Shown: positions 26,701 through 35,006 of the stretch, piece by piece
Layout: every line of letters starts with the position of its first letter
How positions within the stretch are numbered: position 1 is the first letter of the stretch
Assembly: GCF_964355755.1 (NCBI RefSeq)
Contig: NC_092674.1
Span: forward strand, 26,278,001-26,342,000
Source of the DNA: Antedon mediterranea
Taxonomy: Eukaryota > Echinodermata > Crinoidea > Comatulida > Antedonidae
Reading direction: 5' to 3'
DNA length: 64,000 nucleotides
Notes under the pieces: generated by a model
Databases searched by the model: none
Seen by the model: the letters and a program-made list of their open reading frames with translations, nothing else
Told to the model about the DNA's origin: nothing
Program-made: the position numbers and the translations under genes

Positions 26701-29700
26701 GTTTGAACTCCCCATAGTATTCCGTTTAGACATAAATTCAGCATGACGTGGATCCTGCCCATGGAACTTAGCTTGAGCTTGAGGGTCAGACAGTCTTTGT
26801 GACTTTGGAATAGCACCACTTGGGTCAGACATCTTCTTGTGTCCTTGCATGTTATTTACTGGTTTCTTATGACGTTCCGAGTCAGACTTTGAATGCTGAT
26901 GTTCTCCTTTAACATTATCAAATTGCTTTCGATACTTCTTTGGATCAGAAAATCGACTTCTGTTAATTCTCTCAGTATCTATCTGACTGCGTTTGTACAT
27001 CTCAGAAGGTTTAAATCTGTTTTGCACACCATTATCTGAATCGATACTGTACTGCATAGAATGAGAACTCCTTCTACTGCTGCTACTACTGCTACTTGAA
27101 GAATCAGAATGTCTTGGTGATGGTTGTGTATTCGACATCTGCTGCAAGACTTTCTGTTGCACTGCTTTTAACTTTTGACTATAATCTTCATTTGTTTGTG
27201 CCTGACTGTTATCTTGATACCGTTCTTGCCTGTGCAGATTATGATCCCCAGCAGATGACAAAATATCTTGATACATGGTGTCACTTCTTTTGTTGCTTGA
27301 AGGACTGTGATAATCAGAATATGAACGTTCTTTATTATGGTCTTTGGTAGATGAATAATAGTCCGATATTTGTTTGTCAGGATAAGGTGCCATTTGATCC
27401 CTTTGCAGTTTTGACAAAAAGGAACTAGAAGGAAGCTTTTTCAAATCGCTGTTAGAAAAGTTTGAATCCCCAGCTGGTGCTGTATTGTTTAGGTTGTTTG
27501 ATTCAATATGTTGTTGTCTATATAAATTCATTTTTGAGTAATCTTCCGTAGCCAGACCGAAATTGTTCAGCGGTGGATCATCAACAAAAACATCAGAGTC
27601 GCTGCGTCCTCTTAAAGTTTGCTCAAAGTCTTCATCATACCCCTGTGAACTAATTGGAGAACGAATCCTTGAAGGCATTGGTGGATTGGCTTCTTCTTGA
27701 ACTTGTTTTGAGTTCCCATTAATTTTTTGATACTGAGCATCTGCAGTTTCAACAAGGTGCTTCCAGTTCTCTTCTTTTGTATGATCATCTGGACTCTTCC
27801 AATATCTACCAGGTACCGTTTCATCAAGAGAGGCACTCAATCGTTGGCTCCTGGTCGATTCATTTTCCATAATTGATTGCTTTTGTAAATATGTTGGAGA
27901 AACTGAACTGACAATGTCAGATGTTTTCCTGGAATGTGAAAGTTCAGAAGTGCTGGAAAATGTCCTCTTTATAACTGGATAAGTCTTCTCTCCAGTTTTG
28001 TAATTTATATGAACCTTGGGTTCATGAACATAAGTTTTGTCCATCCTCTCTGGAGAATATTCCTCATTCTGAAGAGATTGTTCAAGATAACTTTTATAAG
28101 TACCAACAAGGTTTTCTGAGCTCAAGGTGCTGGTAGGTTTAGGCAAGACATCTAAAGATGTATGATGCCTATTATTTTGGTTTGCTCTCCAAGGTTCCAC
28201 ATCGGTGTCTCTTGTAGGAGGAGACGGTACATCATAAGAATTATAATCGTAAGGCTTATTAGTGTCTTTTCCGTAAGTATATTCTTTGTCAGAAAGACCA
28301 GATTCTTCAGTCATAACTTCACAAAATGTTGCTGTAAACAGCCCAGAATGTGGGTCTTTTTTTGTCTCAATCTTTGGTGAAATTTTACTCGTTCTTGCAT
28401 TGTTCTGTACATTTTTTTCCTGTTCATTTGTGAAAGCACTCTCCCGCGTAACTGGTTCACGTTGAAGTTTAACAGGTGGCAATGAGTCGCTTGTAATGGT
28501 ATTCTTTTGTGTTGTTGCATTGCTGTTTGTCTGCATATTTGGTACAGTATGAACTGGCCAAGAAGATGATTTAACATGGTCGTGGATAACAATAGATGTT
28601 GGTAGACTAGACTCATCTCGAATTGGTGGTGGTGGTGGGTTCTTATCCACATTCACAACTGATTTACTTTGAACATAAACTTTGTCCTGTTTGTACACTG
28701 GTGTCTGGATGTCCTTTTGAGTTTTTTGCTTTTGGAATTCATGAGGATCAACTCCTACTGCCATTTGTCGCACTGGCATTTGGACTGTTCCCGAAGAAAA
28801 GTTATTGTTACTATAAACTGGGCTTTTGTGTATACAGTAATCTTGTACATGTGGATTATAAGAACTCCTCTTCACACTAGTTTTATCTGGAATAGTTCCG
28901 ACAAACGCAAGTGATTTATCTCTGCTAATTTGTTTTGAAACGACTTTTTGAGGATAGACATCGGCCGGCTCAATGTTTGAACGAAGTTTATGATTATAAC
29001 CATAGTGAATTGGTCCCGTTGTTAAATTTTCCAATTTAACATAGTCCTGACCGGTTCCAGAATAATTTGGTTTCGTTGTTACATGCATGTCAATTTGTGA
29101 AGCATACATTTTTACCATGCCACGCTTATTAGTTGGTTGATGATTTTCCGATTCATAAATATTGGAATTCAGATTACTACAAGATCTTGTACTTGTAAAC
29201 ATTTGATTTTTTTCTTGTTTTTGTGTGAAAGTGCCACTGGATCTCCGTGAATACATTTTTGGTTTTTCGTCGTCTCGAAAGAATGCAACTGGTTTATGTT
29301 CCTGTACGATGGATTCTTGACGCTTTTGAGGATCTGAGTTTTGTTTAGAGGTCAATATTCCAGGATTGTGCCATGAGTTCGGTCTTGGTGCTGGAGCAGG
29401 GTTTCTACAAACAAGAGGAAAAAATAGGTCATCACTAAAGAGGGCACATTGAATTTATGATACTTCTTCTGGATAAAGATATGGTAACTTACATTACATT
29501 TTTGTTTGAATCTGACTCAGTTTGATGGTGTCTTGTTTTAAAAGAATTGATTAACTATACTACAGGTAAAGGTATTTGATTCTTACTGAGTCTTCAAACA
29601 CAATCATGCCTTATGATTGCAAACATTCCAATGCTTATCAGAACTGGGTTTAAATTGCAATACACAAGCTTAACTGTAAACTGAAGGGAATTCGGATTAG

Positions 29701-30053
29701 GCCCATCACAGACCTACTGCAGCCAGCAGTGCAACGCCTACCAGATCCACTTCTTTAACATGCATTATATGTACAGTACACACGACCAACCACCCAACCA
29801 AAAACACACGAAACCCAAGGATATATACTTTGCAGATAATGCATTAATTTTTCCTTACCCTTCTTTCTTTCTATTTCTTTTCACACCAAACAACGGACCC
29901 TTTACCGGTGACTCAGTTTGTGGTTGTTGTTGATGCATAAACATTACACTCTCCTTCTCGTGAATATGCTGTACTCGTTTATATAGTTCTGCAGATTTCT
30001 CTCGATTATACAACTCTGTTGAAGGATCATTACTTGGATATTCTGAAGGAACT
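5487..30053 (-). CDS. shroom: Shroom homologue, spliced, 3' nine exons (5' end outside or not found)
   Basis: Shroom proteins are cytoplasmic actin- and Rho-kinase-binding scaffolds that drive apical constriction in epithelia. Nine minus-strand exons (30053-29859, 29404-26146, 25693-25629, 24764-24381, 10981-10502, 7987-7843, 7463-7366, 6795-6621, 5756-5487) all have AG/GT borders and compatible phases, and give 1689 residues with no stop until the end. Residue numbers in the exon entries start at the first whole codon of the first exon. Roughly residues 1405-1682 match the family's C-terminal ASD2 (SD2) coiled coil, including LLLSLSGR, RAENAL, DYEYFIK and DKIKLGEEQL. The middle is disordered and rich in Ser, Pro and Gln, as in the family. 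The ASD1 actin-binding region could lie in the 3.26-kb exon but I cannot delimit it. The N-terminal PDZ domain was not seen. The largest visible intron is 13.4 kb. Family identity is very secure; the exact exon ends are inferred from splice consensus and phase. Confidence 0.93.
6005..6446 (-). mobile_element. 5'-truncated CR1/L2-like LINE, reverse transcriptase C-terminus and 3' tail
   Basis: The minus strand encodes the end of a LINE ORF2 (6126-6446): ESRITFKVLLHVYNCINNNA, then RTSGNNTFSKFGPVMWNELP and VLKFKKAL. This is the usual C-terminal block of CR1/L2-type elements. A short 3' region follows, with GCGCTATATAAA and an ATT-rich microsatellite tail at 6008-6045. The element is sense to shroom and lies in the intron between the last two exons. 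It is strongly 5' truncated and non-autonomous. Confidence 0.8.
6621..6795 (-). CDS. shroom: shroom exon, ASD2 core
   Basis: A 175-bp exon completes Asn1542 and encodes residues 1543-1600. Acceptor is ctcaacag, donor cagaaa/gttagt. It carries the most conserved Shroom signature, LLLSLSGRVARAENAL, preceded by a VCERREIRKYNQYI helix equivalent to the family's VCK..EFDKF..FI. In known structures this segment forms the Rock-binding antiparallel coiled coil. Confidence 0.92.
6890..7137 (-). mobile_element. tRNA-derived SINE
   Basis: On the minus strand, near 7085-7100, a B-box-like GTGGGTTCGAGCTCC follows GGACGCACTATCCAGAGG. This is the layout of the 3' half of a tRNA-derived promoter. The body runs to about 6890. 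It lies in a shroom intron. Confidence 0.55.
7160..7302. mobile_element. MITE family A, copy 1
   Basis: Starts AAGCTCTGTCCGCACTATCA and ends with the inverse GATAGTGTAGACAGAG. The interior has GATGTGCCCAAATAT and the opposing ATATGGGCACATCA, so the whole copy folds on itself. It lies in a shroom intron. Confidence 0.85.
7366..7463 (-). CDS. shroom: shroom exon, ASD2 coiled coil
   Basis: A 98-bp exon encodes residues 1510-1541 and part of Asn1542. Acceptor is tttttag, donor ggaaa/gtaagt. The peptide has a regular leucine heptad pattern (LEGLKLELQELEED) followed by KKKNEELG, matching the first long helix of the ASD2 coiled coil. It is not in the six-frame list because of its length; it was found from phase and splice sites. 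Confidence 0.85.
7843..7987 (-). CDS. shroom: shroom exon, ASD2
   Basis: This 145-bp exon completes Arg1461 and encodes residues 1462-1509. Acceptor is tttctttag, donor aaaaag/gtaacc (phase 0). The segment SQYYISTSKALLMKKASQE corresponds to the conserved YY..S..KA.LL.KM segment in the middle of Shroom ASD2. It ends in an acidic, then lysine-rich stretch that continues the coiled coil. Confidence 0.88.
8767..8934 (-). mobile_element. tRNA-derived SINE fragment
   Basis: The minus strand reads GGTGGTTAACATGATTGCCT, then CCTAGGTTCAATCCTGAC, with GGTTCAATCC a good B box. The tRNA-like end abuts the foldback element at 8935, so that element probably inserted into the SINE or its edge. Confidence 0.55.
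8935..9762. mobile_element. 828-bp foldback DNA element with CCGGYAT-rich arms
   Basis: Outer inverted repeats are GCCCCTTTCTCACAGA (8935) and CTGTGAGAAAGGGGC (ending 9762). Variants of the same motif recur inside (TTCTGTGAGAAAGGAGTCGG at 9059-9078; CCCGTTCTCACAGAAAACC at 9680-9698; CGTTCTCACAGAATGCCCG near 9570). Arms are full of CCGGTAT/CCGGCAT motifs, while the core (9120-9480) is AT-rich. No transposase is seen. No clear target duplication was found. Confidence 0.7.
10329..10516. repeat. tandem ~80-bp duplication carrying a shroom 5' splice site
   Basis: 10329-10409 and 10437-10516 share AACCAATTGAAAGCCTAATT, CCTGCATTA.GCATTGTGAAA and CTAACCTGTCAGGTGA. Each copy contains, on the minus strand, CACCTGACAG/GTTAG, the shroom exon end with its donor. 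The exon-proximal copy (donor at 10502/10501) fits the reading frame. The other (10395/10394) is 107 bp further downstream. Confidence 0.85.
10502..10981 (-). CDS. shroom: shroom exon, start of ASD2
   Basis: This 480-bp exon encodes residues 1302-1460 plus split Arg1461. Acceptor is gtatttttcag, donor cctgacag/gttagt. The first half is Ser/Thr/Pro-rich. The second half is helical and charged (LERWKERRIHETDKRSEEL) and holds the block LIRLLSTEVSAEAYIMEIFP, which resembles the opening of vertebrate Shroom ASD2, where an ADIL segment is followed by a helix ending in IFP or LFP. Oddly, about 80 bp covering the exon's 3' tail and donor is repeated 107 bp downstream in the intron. Confidence 0.88.
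11488..11630. mobile_element. MITE family C copy
   Basis: Starts ACAGTCAACCCCTATCCAGG with GGGACAT and GTTAAAGGGACACTTTCCTA. It ends with the opposing GTCCCCTAATTAAGGGGACA. A related copy lies at 34551-34690 and a fragment at 13385-13440. Confidence 0.6.
12464..12657. mobile_element. MITE family A, copy 2, internal repeat expansion
   Basis: Ends are AAGCTCTGTCTACAATATCA and GTTTGATAGTTTAGACAGAG. The motif GATATACCCAAATATGGTA is present four times in tandem, where other copies have one or two, making this the longest simple copy. Confidence 0.85.
13884..14042. mobile_element. MITE family A, copy 3
   Basis: Starts AAAGCTCTGTCTACACTATC and ends TTTGATAGTGTAGACAGAGC. It retains CTAGTTTGAC at the right side and opposing GTGCC/GGGCAC motifs. 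Confidence 0.85.
15650..17330 (-). mobile_element. CR1/L2/jockey-like LINE, RT domain and 3' end
   Basis: Minus strand. The frame is open from about 17321 to the stop at 15861, some 486 codons. It carries RT motifs in order: SNYRPISVLPILSKIIE, SGFRP, MLDLKKAFDTV, GIPQGSILGPLLF, the catalytic MYADDT (16690-16674) and GVIIDENLKW, ending KLWNSLNAIN...FKKMINDQR. A 3' UTR follows, and the element ends in AATAAAGTTGTTATTATTATT (15690-15660). The endonuclease half is missing, so the copy is 5' truncated and cannot move by itself, although its RT frame is intact. It is sense to shroom in the 13.4-kb intron. Confidence 0.9.
15861..17321 (-). pseudogene. LINE reverse transcriptase ORF, 5'-truncated
   Basis: About 486 uninterrupted codons cover the fingers, palm (YADD) and thumb regions plus the family's C-terminal block. 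Relative to a full ORF2, the N-terminal apurinic endonuclease is absent. There is no natural start: the frame begins at the truncation point, right after TGTTTTATTTCAG. The absence of stops and frameshifts suggests a young insertion. Confidence 0.85.
17852..18096. repeat. 34-bp satellite, about 7 copies
   Basis: The unit begins GGGCTAGCCCACAGTGGTTT and continues ACACTAGACATGTT. Copies are nearly identical; one has GAAATG and one lacks a few bases with GCTAGA. Each unit carries the 10-bp palindrome GGGCTAGCCC. A few GCTAGCCC-like words occur upstream at 17570-17720. Confidence 0.9.
18546..18696. mobile_element. MITE family A, copy 4
   Basis: Starts TTTAAAGCTCTGTCTACACT and ends AGTTTGATAGTGTGGACAGA. 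It has CAAATATGGTAG and opposing CATATATGGCACATCAC inside. Confidence 0.85.
21400..21510. mobile_element. MITE family A, copy 5 (short)
   Basis: Starts AAGTTCTGTCTACACTATCA and ends CACATAAAGTTTGATAGGGT. The left interior is deleted and the terminal repeat is damaged at the right. Confidence 0.75.
22634..22858. mobile_element. MITE family B, copy 1
   Basis: Terminal repeats are TATTCGATTGGGACTTAGG and CTTTAAGTTCCCAATCGAAT. The interior shares GTTGAGATTGTTCTCAACGA and AAAAGCTTGCGTTGT with the copy at 44565. The sequence lacks coding potential. Confidence 0.7.
24381..24764 (-). CDS. shroom: shroom exon with two proline runs
   Basis: A 384-bp exon encodes residues 1174-1300 plus split Arg1301. 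Acceptor is ttgttttacag, donor aatag/gtatga. It contains an acidic/serine stretch (RRDEDSDGSGRSSE), a SPPATP motif and two polyproline runs, five Pro at 1245-1249 and four at 1264-1267, each preceded by Leu. Such runs are candidate EVH1, SH3 or profilin ligands (inference). It is followed by the largest intron of the visible gene. Confidence 0.88.
24876..25018. mobile_element. small inverted-repeat element, family G
   Basis: Left arm CGGCAAAGACTAATACAGTG then TCACGTATGTATCACATGTG; the right arm is the inverse (CACATGTGATACATAATATG, then ACACTGTATTACAG...TTGCC). Arms are about 45 bp with a central AT-rich loop. It lies in the shroom intron between 24764 and 25629. Confidence 0.65.
25629..25693 (-). 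CDS. shroom: shroom small exon (65 bp)
   Basis: This small exon encodes residues 1152-1172 and most of codon 1173 (peptide KNETSHTTILEAEEEVPTSA). Acceptor is tttcatag, donor ccaag/gtaaag. It starts in phase 0 and ends with two spare bases, which fits both neighbours exactly. Skipping it would shift the frame, so it is probably constitutive. Confidence 0.8.
25875..26056. mobile_element. MITE family D, copy 1
   Basis: Starts TACAGTTAACTCTCCCAATA and CCAGAC; ends GTCTGGTATTGGGAGAGTTG and ACTGTA. This 182-bp copy lies 90 bp downstream of the donor of the large shroom exon. Related copies are at 43283 and 59756. Confidence 0.8.
26146..29404 (-). CDS. shroom: shroom large central exon (disordered, Ser/Pro/Gln-rich)
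   Basis: A 3259-bp exon, open throughout, encodes residues 66-1151. Acceptor is ttgtag/aaaccc; the donor GAT/gttagt at 26146 is in phase 0, and the open frame runs on only a few codons into the intron. Composition is low complexity: a proline run near residue 322 (NPPPPPIRDE), a serine run near 838, Ser/His-rich and SPSPKPPSP segments towards the end, and many RxxS-like sites that could be phosphorylated. One huge central exon holding the disordered part is typical of Shroom genes. Whether it contains an actin-binding ASD1 motif cannot be settled by eye. An inverted-repeat element lies only 90 bp downstream of its donor. Confidence 0.92.
29859..30053 (-). CDS. shroom: shroom exon (first one recognised in the window)
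   Basis: This 195-bp exon encodes residues 1-64 plus part of Gly65. It is bounded by acceptor ttctctgcag and donor gaagg/gtaagg. It enters with one base completing a codon, so an earlier exon ending with two spare bases must exist. The peptide is hydrophilic, with a Gln-rich stretch (MHQQQPQTESP) and a basic end (KRNRKKEG). No named domain is recognised. Reading frame and splice phase agree with the next exon (29404). Confidence 0.8.
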
Positions 30054-30115
30054 CTGCAGAGAAGAAAATGTAATCAAATTACTGTTTAAATAGTAATAAT
30101 AATAATTAATAATAA

Positions 30116-30242
30116 TAGACCAGTGTCATCATGTGCCCATATATGGAAGTGATGACGTCATAACATTACCATATTTGGGAATATCACTACCATACAGGTA
30201 TTTGTAAACATCACACTTTAGTTTGATAGTGGTAGACACAGC
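30116..30242. mobile_element. MITE family A, copy 6 (opposite orientation, decayed)
   Basis: Contains GTGCCCATATATGG, ACCATATTTGGGAATATCAC and the right end TTTAGTTTGATAGTGGTAGA with CACAGC. The left terminal repeat is lost. It lies just upstream of the first recognised shroom exon. Confidence 0.65.
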
Positions 30243-31014
30243 AGCTTGTAATGACATTGGATGTGATGCAATATTTGCAGTGCTGTCTATCATTCAATAT
30301 GAACCACTAAGAACATTTTTTTGCATAATTACTGTAGTACAGTAGATCCTACAAGAATAATTATGTTTACATACATACTGTAAACTTAGGACGATGATTG
30401 ACTTTTAAACATACAGTAGCCTTTGTTTTGAAATTTGTATGCAACAGAAAACAGCCCATTGACCTAATTTAGAAACAATACTGTGCTGTATCATTTTTCA
30501 ACTGAATATTATACAACAATAAATCAATATTAAACATTTTTATATGCGATACAGTATTAATGTATATATTACATAAATATCAAGATGTTCACTTGTATTA
30601 TGTTTAAAGGACGTTTGTTCTACAAAAGATGTTAAAAATATTACAATTTAAATTACAATGTGGTAATAAACTATAGGAAGACAGAACAAAATAACATTGC
30701 AATGTTGGCATTGAGAACAGCCTTAATAATATTGATTTTTTCTTTGACAATGCTATGTTGACCTAGAACACGAACAGACATTCCAAATAGGCTTAATAAC
30801 TGGTAAACAAACGGCAAAATATTGTAAAACTATGTGCAGTCTTTGAACAGCACATACCATAGATCATTCAACAAAAGAACCACTTGCACATCGAAAATAA
30901 ACAATACAATGCAGCAATAACAAAAATTGTCCAAAATATGACTATATACAGCATATTCATTTTAACATACTTTTTTTAACATCTTAATGCCATGAAAGGT
31001 TGGACAATTCTTAG
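30243..31014. other. non-coding AT-rich stretch
   Basis: No gene or repeat family is recognised. TACAGTA/CTGTA words are frequent at 30335-30420. Confidence 0.5.
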
Positions 31015-31730
31015 AGGCAGACATGTTGTTTCTAGGAAGACATGTTTGTTTTCTAGGAAGACATGTTTGTTTTCTAGGTAGACATGTTTGTTTTCTAGGA
31101 AGACATGTTGTTTCTTGGAAGAAATGTTGTTTCTAGGAAGACATTTTGTTTCTAAGCAGCCATGTTGTTTCTAGGAAGACATGTTGTTTCTTGGAAGAAA
31201 TGTTGTTTCTAGGAAGACATGTTGTTTCTAAGCAGCCATGTTGTTTCTAGGAAGACATGTTGTTTCTAAGCAGCCATGTTGTTTCCAGGAAGACATGTAG
31301 GAAGACATGTTGTTTCTAGGCAAACATGTTGTTTCTACTGTAGGCAAACATGTTTGTTTTCTAGGAAGACATGTTTGTTTTCTAGGAAGACATGTTTGTT
31401 TTCTAGGCAGACATGTTTGTTTTCTAGGAAGACATGTTGTTTCTTGGAAGAAATGTTGTTTCTAAGCAGCCATGTTGTTTCTAGGAAGACATGTTGTTTC
31501 TAAGCAGCCATGTTGTTTCCAGGAAGACATGTAGGAAGACATGTTGTTTCTAGGCAAACATGTTGTTTCTACTGTAGGCAAACATGTTTGTTTTCTAGGA
31601 AGACATGTTTGTTTTCTAGGAAGACATGTTTGTTTTCTAGGCAGACATGTTTGTTTTCTAGGAAGACATGTTGTTTCTTGGAAGAAATGTTGCTTTTAGG
31701 CAGACATGTTGTTTCTAAGCAGCCATGTTC
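31015..31730. repeat. GAAGACATGTTGTTTCTAG minisatellite with higher-order structure
   Basis: The basic unit is 19 bp (GGAAGACATGTTGTTTCTA) with a 21-bp form (GGAAGACATGTTTGTTTTCTA) and substitutions (GCAAAC, GCAGCC, GCAGAC). About 35 units are present. A 234-bp block starting at 31276 is repeated almost exactly at 31510, so units are organised in a higher-order repeat. Open frames through it are a by-product of the array. Confidence 0.9.
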
Positions 31731-31735
31731 GATAA

Positions 31736-33579
31736 TCTCGTCGTAGAATGTAAGCTACAGTATAATAAATCCAGACAGTACACACGCTCAAAATGTGTTA
31801 CTAGTAGTAGTAAACAAGTGGACAATATGAATATAACATTCTAGGCTAGCTCCTTTGAATACAAGGACATGCCTTGACAAACACAATGTCAATTGTCATC
31901 ACACTCTACAACTGAAGATCCTGTTTTGAAGTAGCTGGGATGGAGACTGATTAATATTCCGCTTGTGGTTTGTTTTTAAAAGATCTACTGTAGCTCCTTA
32001 ATACTCCTAGCTGTTTCTACCTGAGCAGTGCAAGTAGATCTTTTACAAGTTGTTAAAAGCAACTTGTGAGTTTACTAATCGAATACGTCTTTTATGTAAT
32101 GGAATTTAAAATTGTATATTTTATACCCCTTTCAAAACTCCACACAACGGGATGTCAACACCTGTATTTTGTATAGTGTGTGCCTTGATTTGAAAGGGCT
32201 GCCAATTCATCCTAAAAACAATATTCACAAAATAAAAGATACAACTGCATAAAGCAATTTGCATTAAGCACAATGACCGAAATTAAACTTGTTTGTACTA
32301 CCACCTGATGAACAAAATGGTTAGCACTTACTAATAATAATATTTATTTTTTTAATGGAATCAATACTACATCATTATGAATCATACAGATAGCCCAACC
32401 TTACTGTCAACTCACAACGCTATTGTTTCTCTAACTATAGCTTCCTTCCGCGCGATAACACAAACTGAAATACTTTGCACTTGGCGTGGATTGACGTTAA
32501 ACATGGAACTCTCCTGCTCTTTCACCCCGAAATGCTCTCTCGTTTCATTTGCTGATCAATGAAATTAATCCGTTTTTTTTTAATCGTGCCTACTGTATCT
32601 GTATCTCATTCGTAAAGATACAGTATTATTATAAAAACACACAACTACAGTCACCTGTAGGTAAACGTGAAGTGATGTAAACAGGAACGTGACACAGAAA
32701 TTATATCTATTCTAAAATATTATATACAATAAAAATATTAAAATAAAATATTATGAAGAATAAATCAGAACACATTTTTTCAAATTTTATAACTTTAGTT
32801 TTTAATTTTTACATACAGTACTGTACTGTACAGTATGATGATCATATACTGTAGTATGGCAGTATAATTAAGAATACTTAGCACATTGATACGCTCAACA
32901 CGATACATTAAAATTAAATGCGTAGTTGTGTACTGTATGACTGAGCAATGGGCGCGGTTCAAACATGTTTGTTTGATTGGTCGATGTGATGCAGCCAAAC
33001 TCGATAGCGGTGGAATCCTTTCTGTGCCGTGATTGCCAGAGTATACACTCTATGGCCTAGCCTAAACATGTCGCCAAAAAAACTACACTACATCTACAGT
33101 ACTTAGGTAAGGTAACAACTGATATGTCAATAACAGGGCCAATACCAGAGTGGTCATCATAGCCATTAATAGAAAATAATATTTATTTGGATTAAATAGA
33201 AATGGTTATTAGATTTCTTCCTACAATGTAGCAAAGAATCTGTATCCAAGGGTAAAGATAGTGTATAACAAGTTATGCCAACCACACAAGACATTAAACA
33301 TTGAAACCAACAACAGCAGAAGTATAACAATAGCAATTGTCTATTAGGGCGTACAGACACAATACAACAGAAAGAATTCAATCGCGTAAAAATATACTGC
33401 AAGAGGTTAGAAAAGCAAATAACACTTTACAACAACAGATAGTAGATCTCTCAGCTTTATTTTATCAATACCGAGTCTGGGGATGTCTAATATTTACTTA
33501 GAAAAACGATCTTAACGCAAGAAAGATGTAAGAAAACTTCCTTGTAGGATAATCTGCAGTATTCGATAAGGCTCACTTT
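31736..33579. other. non-coding region with a GC-richer patch
   Basis: A patch at about 32370-32570 has more CpG than its surroundings (TTCCGCGCGATAAC, CTTGGCGTGGATTGACG). It might be a first exon or promoter of a shorter shroom transcript, but no start codon with a donor could be tied to the known exons. TACTGTAC words cluster at 32815-32870. Nothing else is seen. Confidence 0.3.
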
Positions 33580-33730
33580 GTTCTATGTCTGCACTATCAA
33601 ACTAGTTTGACAAAAAAGTATGATGTGCCCAAATATGGTAGTGATGTGCCCAAATATGGTAATGGTATTCCATCATCATGTCCATATTTGGGCACATCAC
33701 ATATTTTTGTCACATAAAGCTTGGTGGTAC
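33579..33730. mobile_element. MITE family A, copy 7
   Basis: Starts TTCTATGTCTGCACTATCAA, contains AAACTAGTTTGAC and two GTGCCCAAATATGGTA repeats, and ends TCACATAAAGCTTGGTGG. The right terminal repeat is decayed. Confidence 0.75.
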
Positions 33731-33994
33731 AGTAATATTAATGTACTATGTGACTAGAGTAAAATATATTTTTATCATAAAATAAAAGATAATCACATAA
33801 TTAAATGGTACAGGTATTAAAATACCATAAATATATAAATGTAATTTTTTAAGGTACAGTATTGTACCAAATAATTATTCTTTGTGTATTTATTATGAAT
33901 TACCGGCAAGAACTGAAACTGAATTATTATTGTTGTGTTGATATTCAAATGTGGAATGTAGTACTTTATGAAATTAGTAATTAATATGAATTCA

Positions 33995-34070
33995 AAATTT
34001 TATTTTTTATTTTATTTTATTCAAACTCATTCAACAGCGGGAAACCCGCCCCTTACAGAATGGAATAAAC
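33995..34070 (-). mobile_element. LINE 3' tail fragment
   Basis: A TTTTATTTTATT run is followed by CAAACTCATTCAACAGCGGG and AAACCCGCCCCTTACAG. On the minus strand this reads as a short 3' UTR with a hairpin (GGGCGGGTTTCCCGC) before an AATAAA-type tail, typical of CR1/L2-like 3' ends. Confidence 0.45.
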
Positions 34071-34550
34071 TATACCATATAAAAATATATATAAATCTTA
34101 AAATCTAACAATACAAATTTATACAATTTTACTAATTTTATTATTTAAATTGCAGACAAAATGTTATTATGTAGATTGTAACATTTACAATCCATACAAT
34201 ATGGCAATATTATCGTATTTTTCTATTTTTAACTGCATAAACATCCTAAAAAAGCCATTAAAACACAAATAAAATATTGCTTTTGTGCTTGGTAATTTCA
34301 ACATTAACTATTTGCTGTGTCTGCCAATATACAAATTCTGTTTTCAGTAAACAGTAAAATCTCTCCTTAGGTACTGTAGACCACAGAGAATAATTTCGCC
34401 AGTGTAGCATAGCAAAAAGCTATACAAAACAACCTTTTTGCTACACATTTCTACAATTGTGTAGCAAAAAATACAATACAAAACTATGTTTCTTGTCTAA
34501 AAAATCAGTTCGATTAGCAATTTTGCTAAACAAAATTTTCAAATGAAATT

Positions 34551-34690
34551 TTTCCCTGACTATTTAAGGGAAACCTCTATTAACGGGACACTTTCTTATA
34601 AAATGAACAAGTGAAAATATACTGTCTGTTTTAAACTTTGTTGTGAAGGTGTCCCCTTAACAGGTTCTACCAGTATCTCAACTGTACACA
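34551..34690. mobile_element. MITE family C, copy 2
   Basis: AAGGGAAACCTCTATTAACG, GGACACTTTCTTATAAAATG and, at the right, GGTGTCCCCTTAACAGGTTC followed by CAACTGTACA. It aligns with the copy at 11488. Confidence 0.55.
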
Positions 34691-34731
34691 CGGATATTTT
34701 AATTTTATAAGAATAATTTAAACTTAAGTGA

Positions 34732-34880
34732 TTGATTGATTGAATTTATTTGATGCTCAACATTAAAATAACAAACAGACAAAAGACAAAATAACGAGCA
34801 TCAGGAACACCCATTAGGCCGGAAAAACCAGCCCATTTCCAATGGGGTCCAAATTGCACATAACAAACAAGAGAAAATAC
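34732..34880 (-). mobile_element. LINE 3' tail fragment
   Basis: A GATTGATTGATTGAA microsatellite (34733-34745) is followed by ATTTATTTGATGCTCAACAT and a region with AGGCCGGAAAAACCAGCCC. This looks like the 3' end of a second CR1/L2-like family on the minus strand. No RT peptide remains. Confidence 0.45.
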
Positions 34881-35006
34881 AACATTTATAAAACTATAAA
34901 TATATAAAGTACTGTACTGTACTAATACAGTATAATGTAAGTACAGTATCTTTTTGACAAAAAATACTGTACTGTACAGTAGGTACCAACAAAAAATATA
35001 AAACAA

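Noticed and set aside
28162-28914. Several short frames on both strands within the large shroom exon
   Set aside because: Out-of-frame or antisense readings of the 3.26-kb exon.
31276-31746. Two plus-strand open frames with repeated Cys/Arg peptides
   Set aside because: Both are translations of the 31-kb minisatellite and are duplicates of each other by the 234-bp block.
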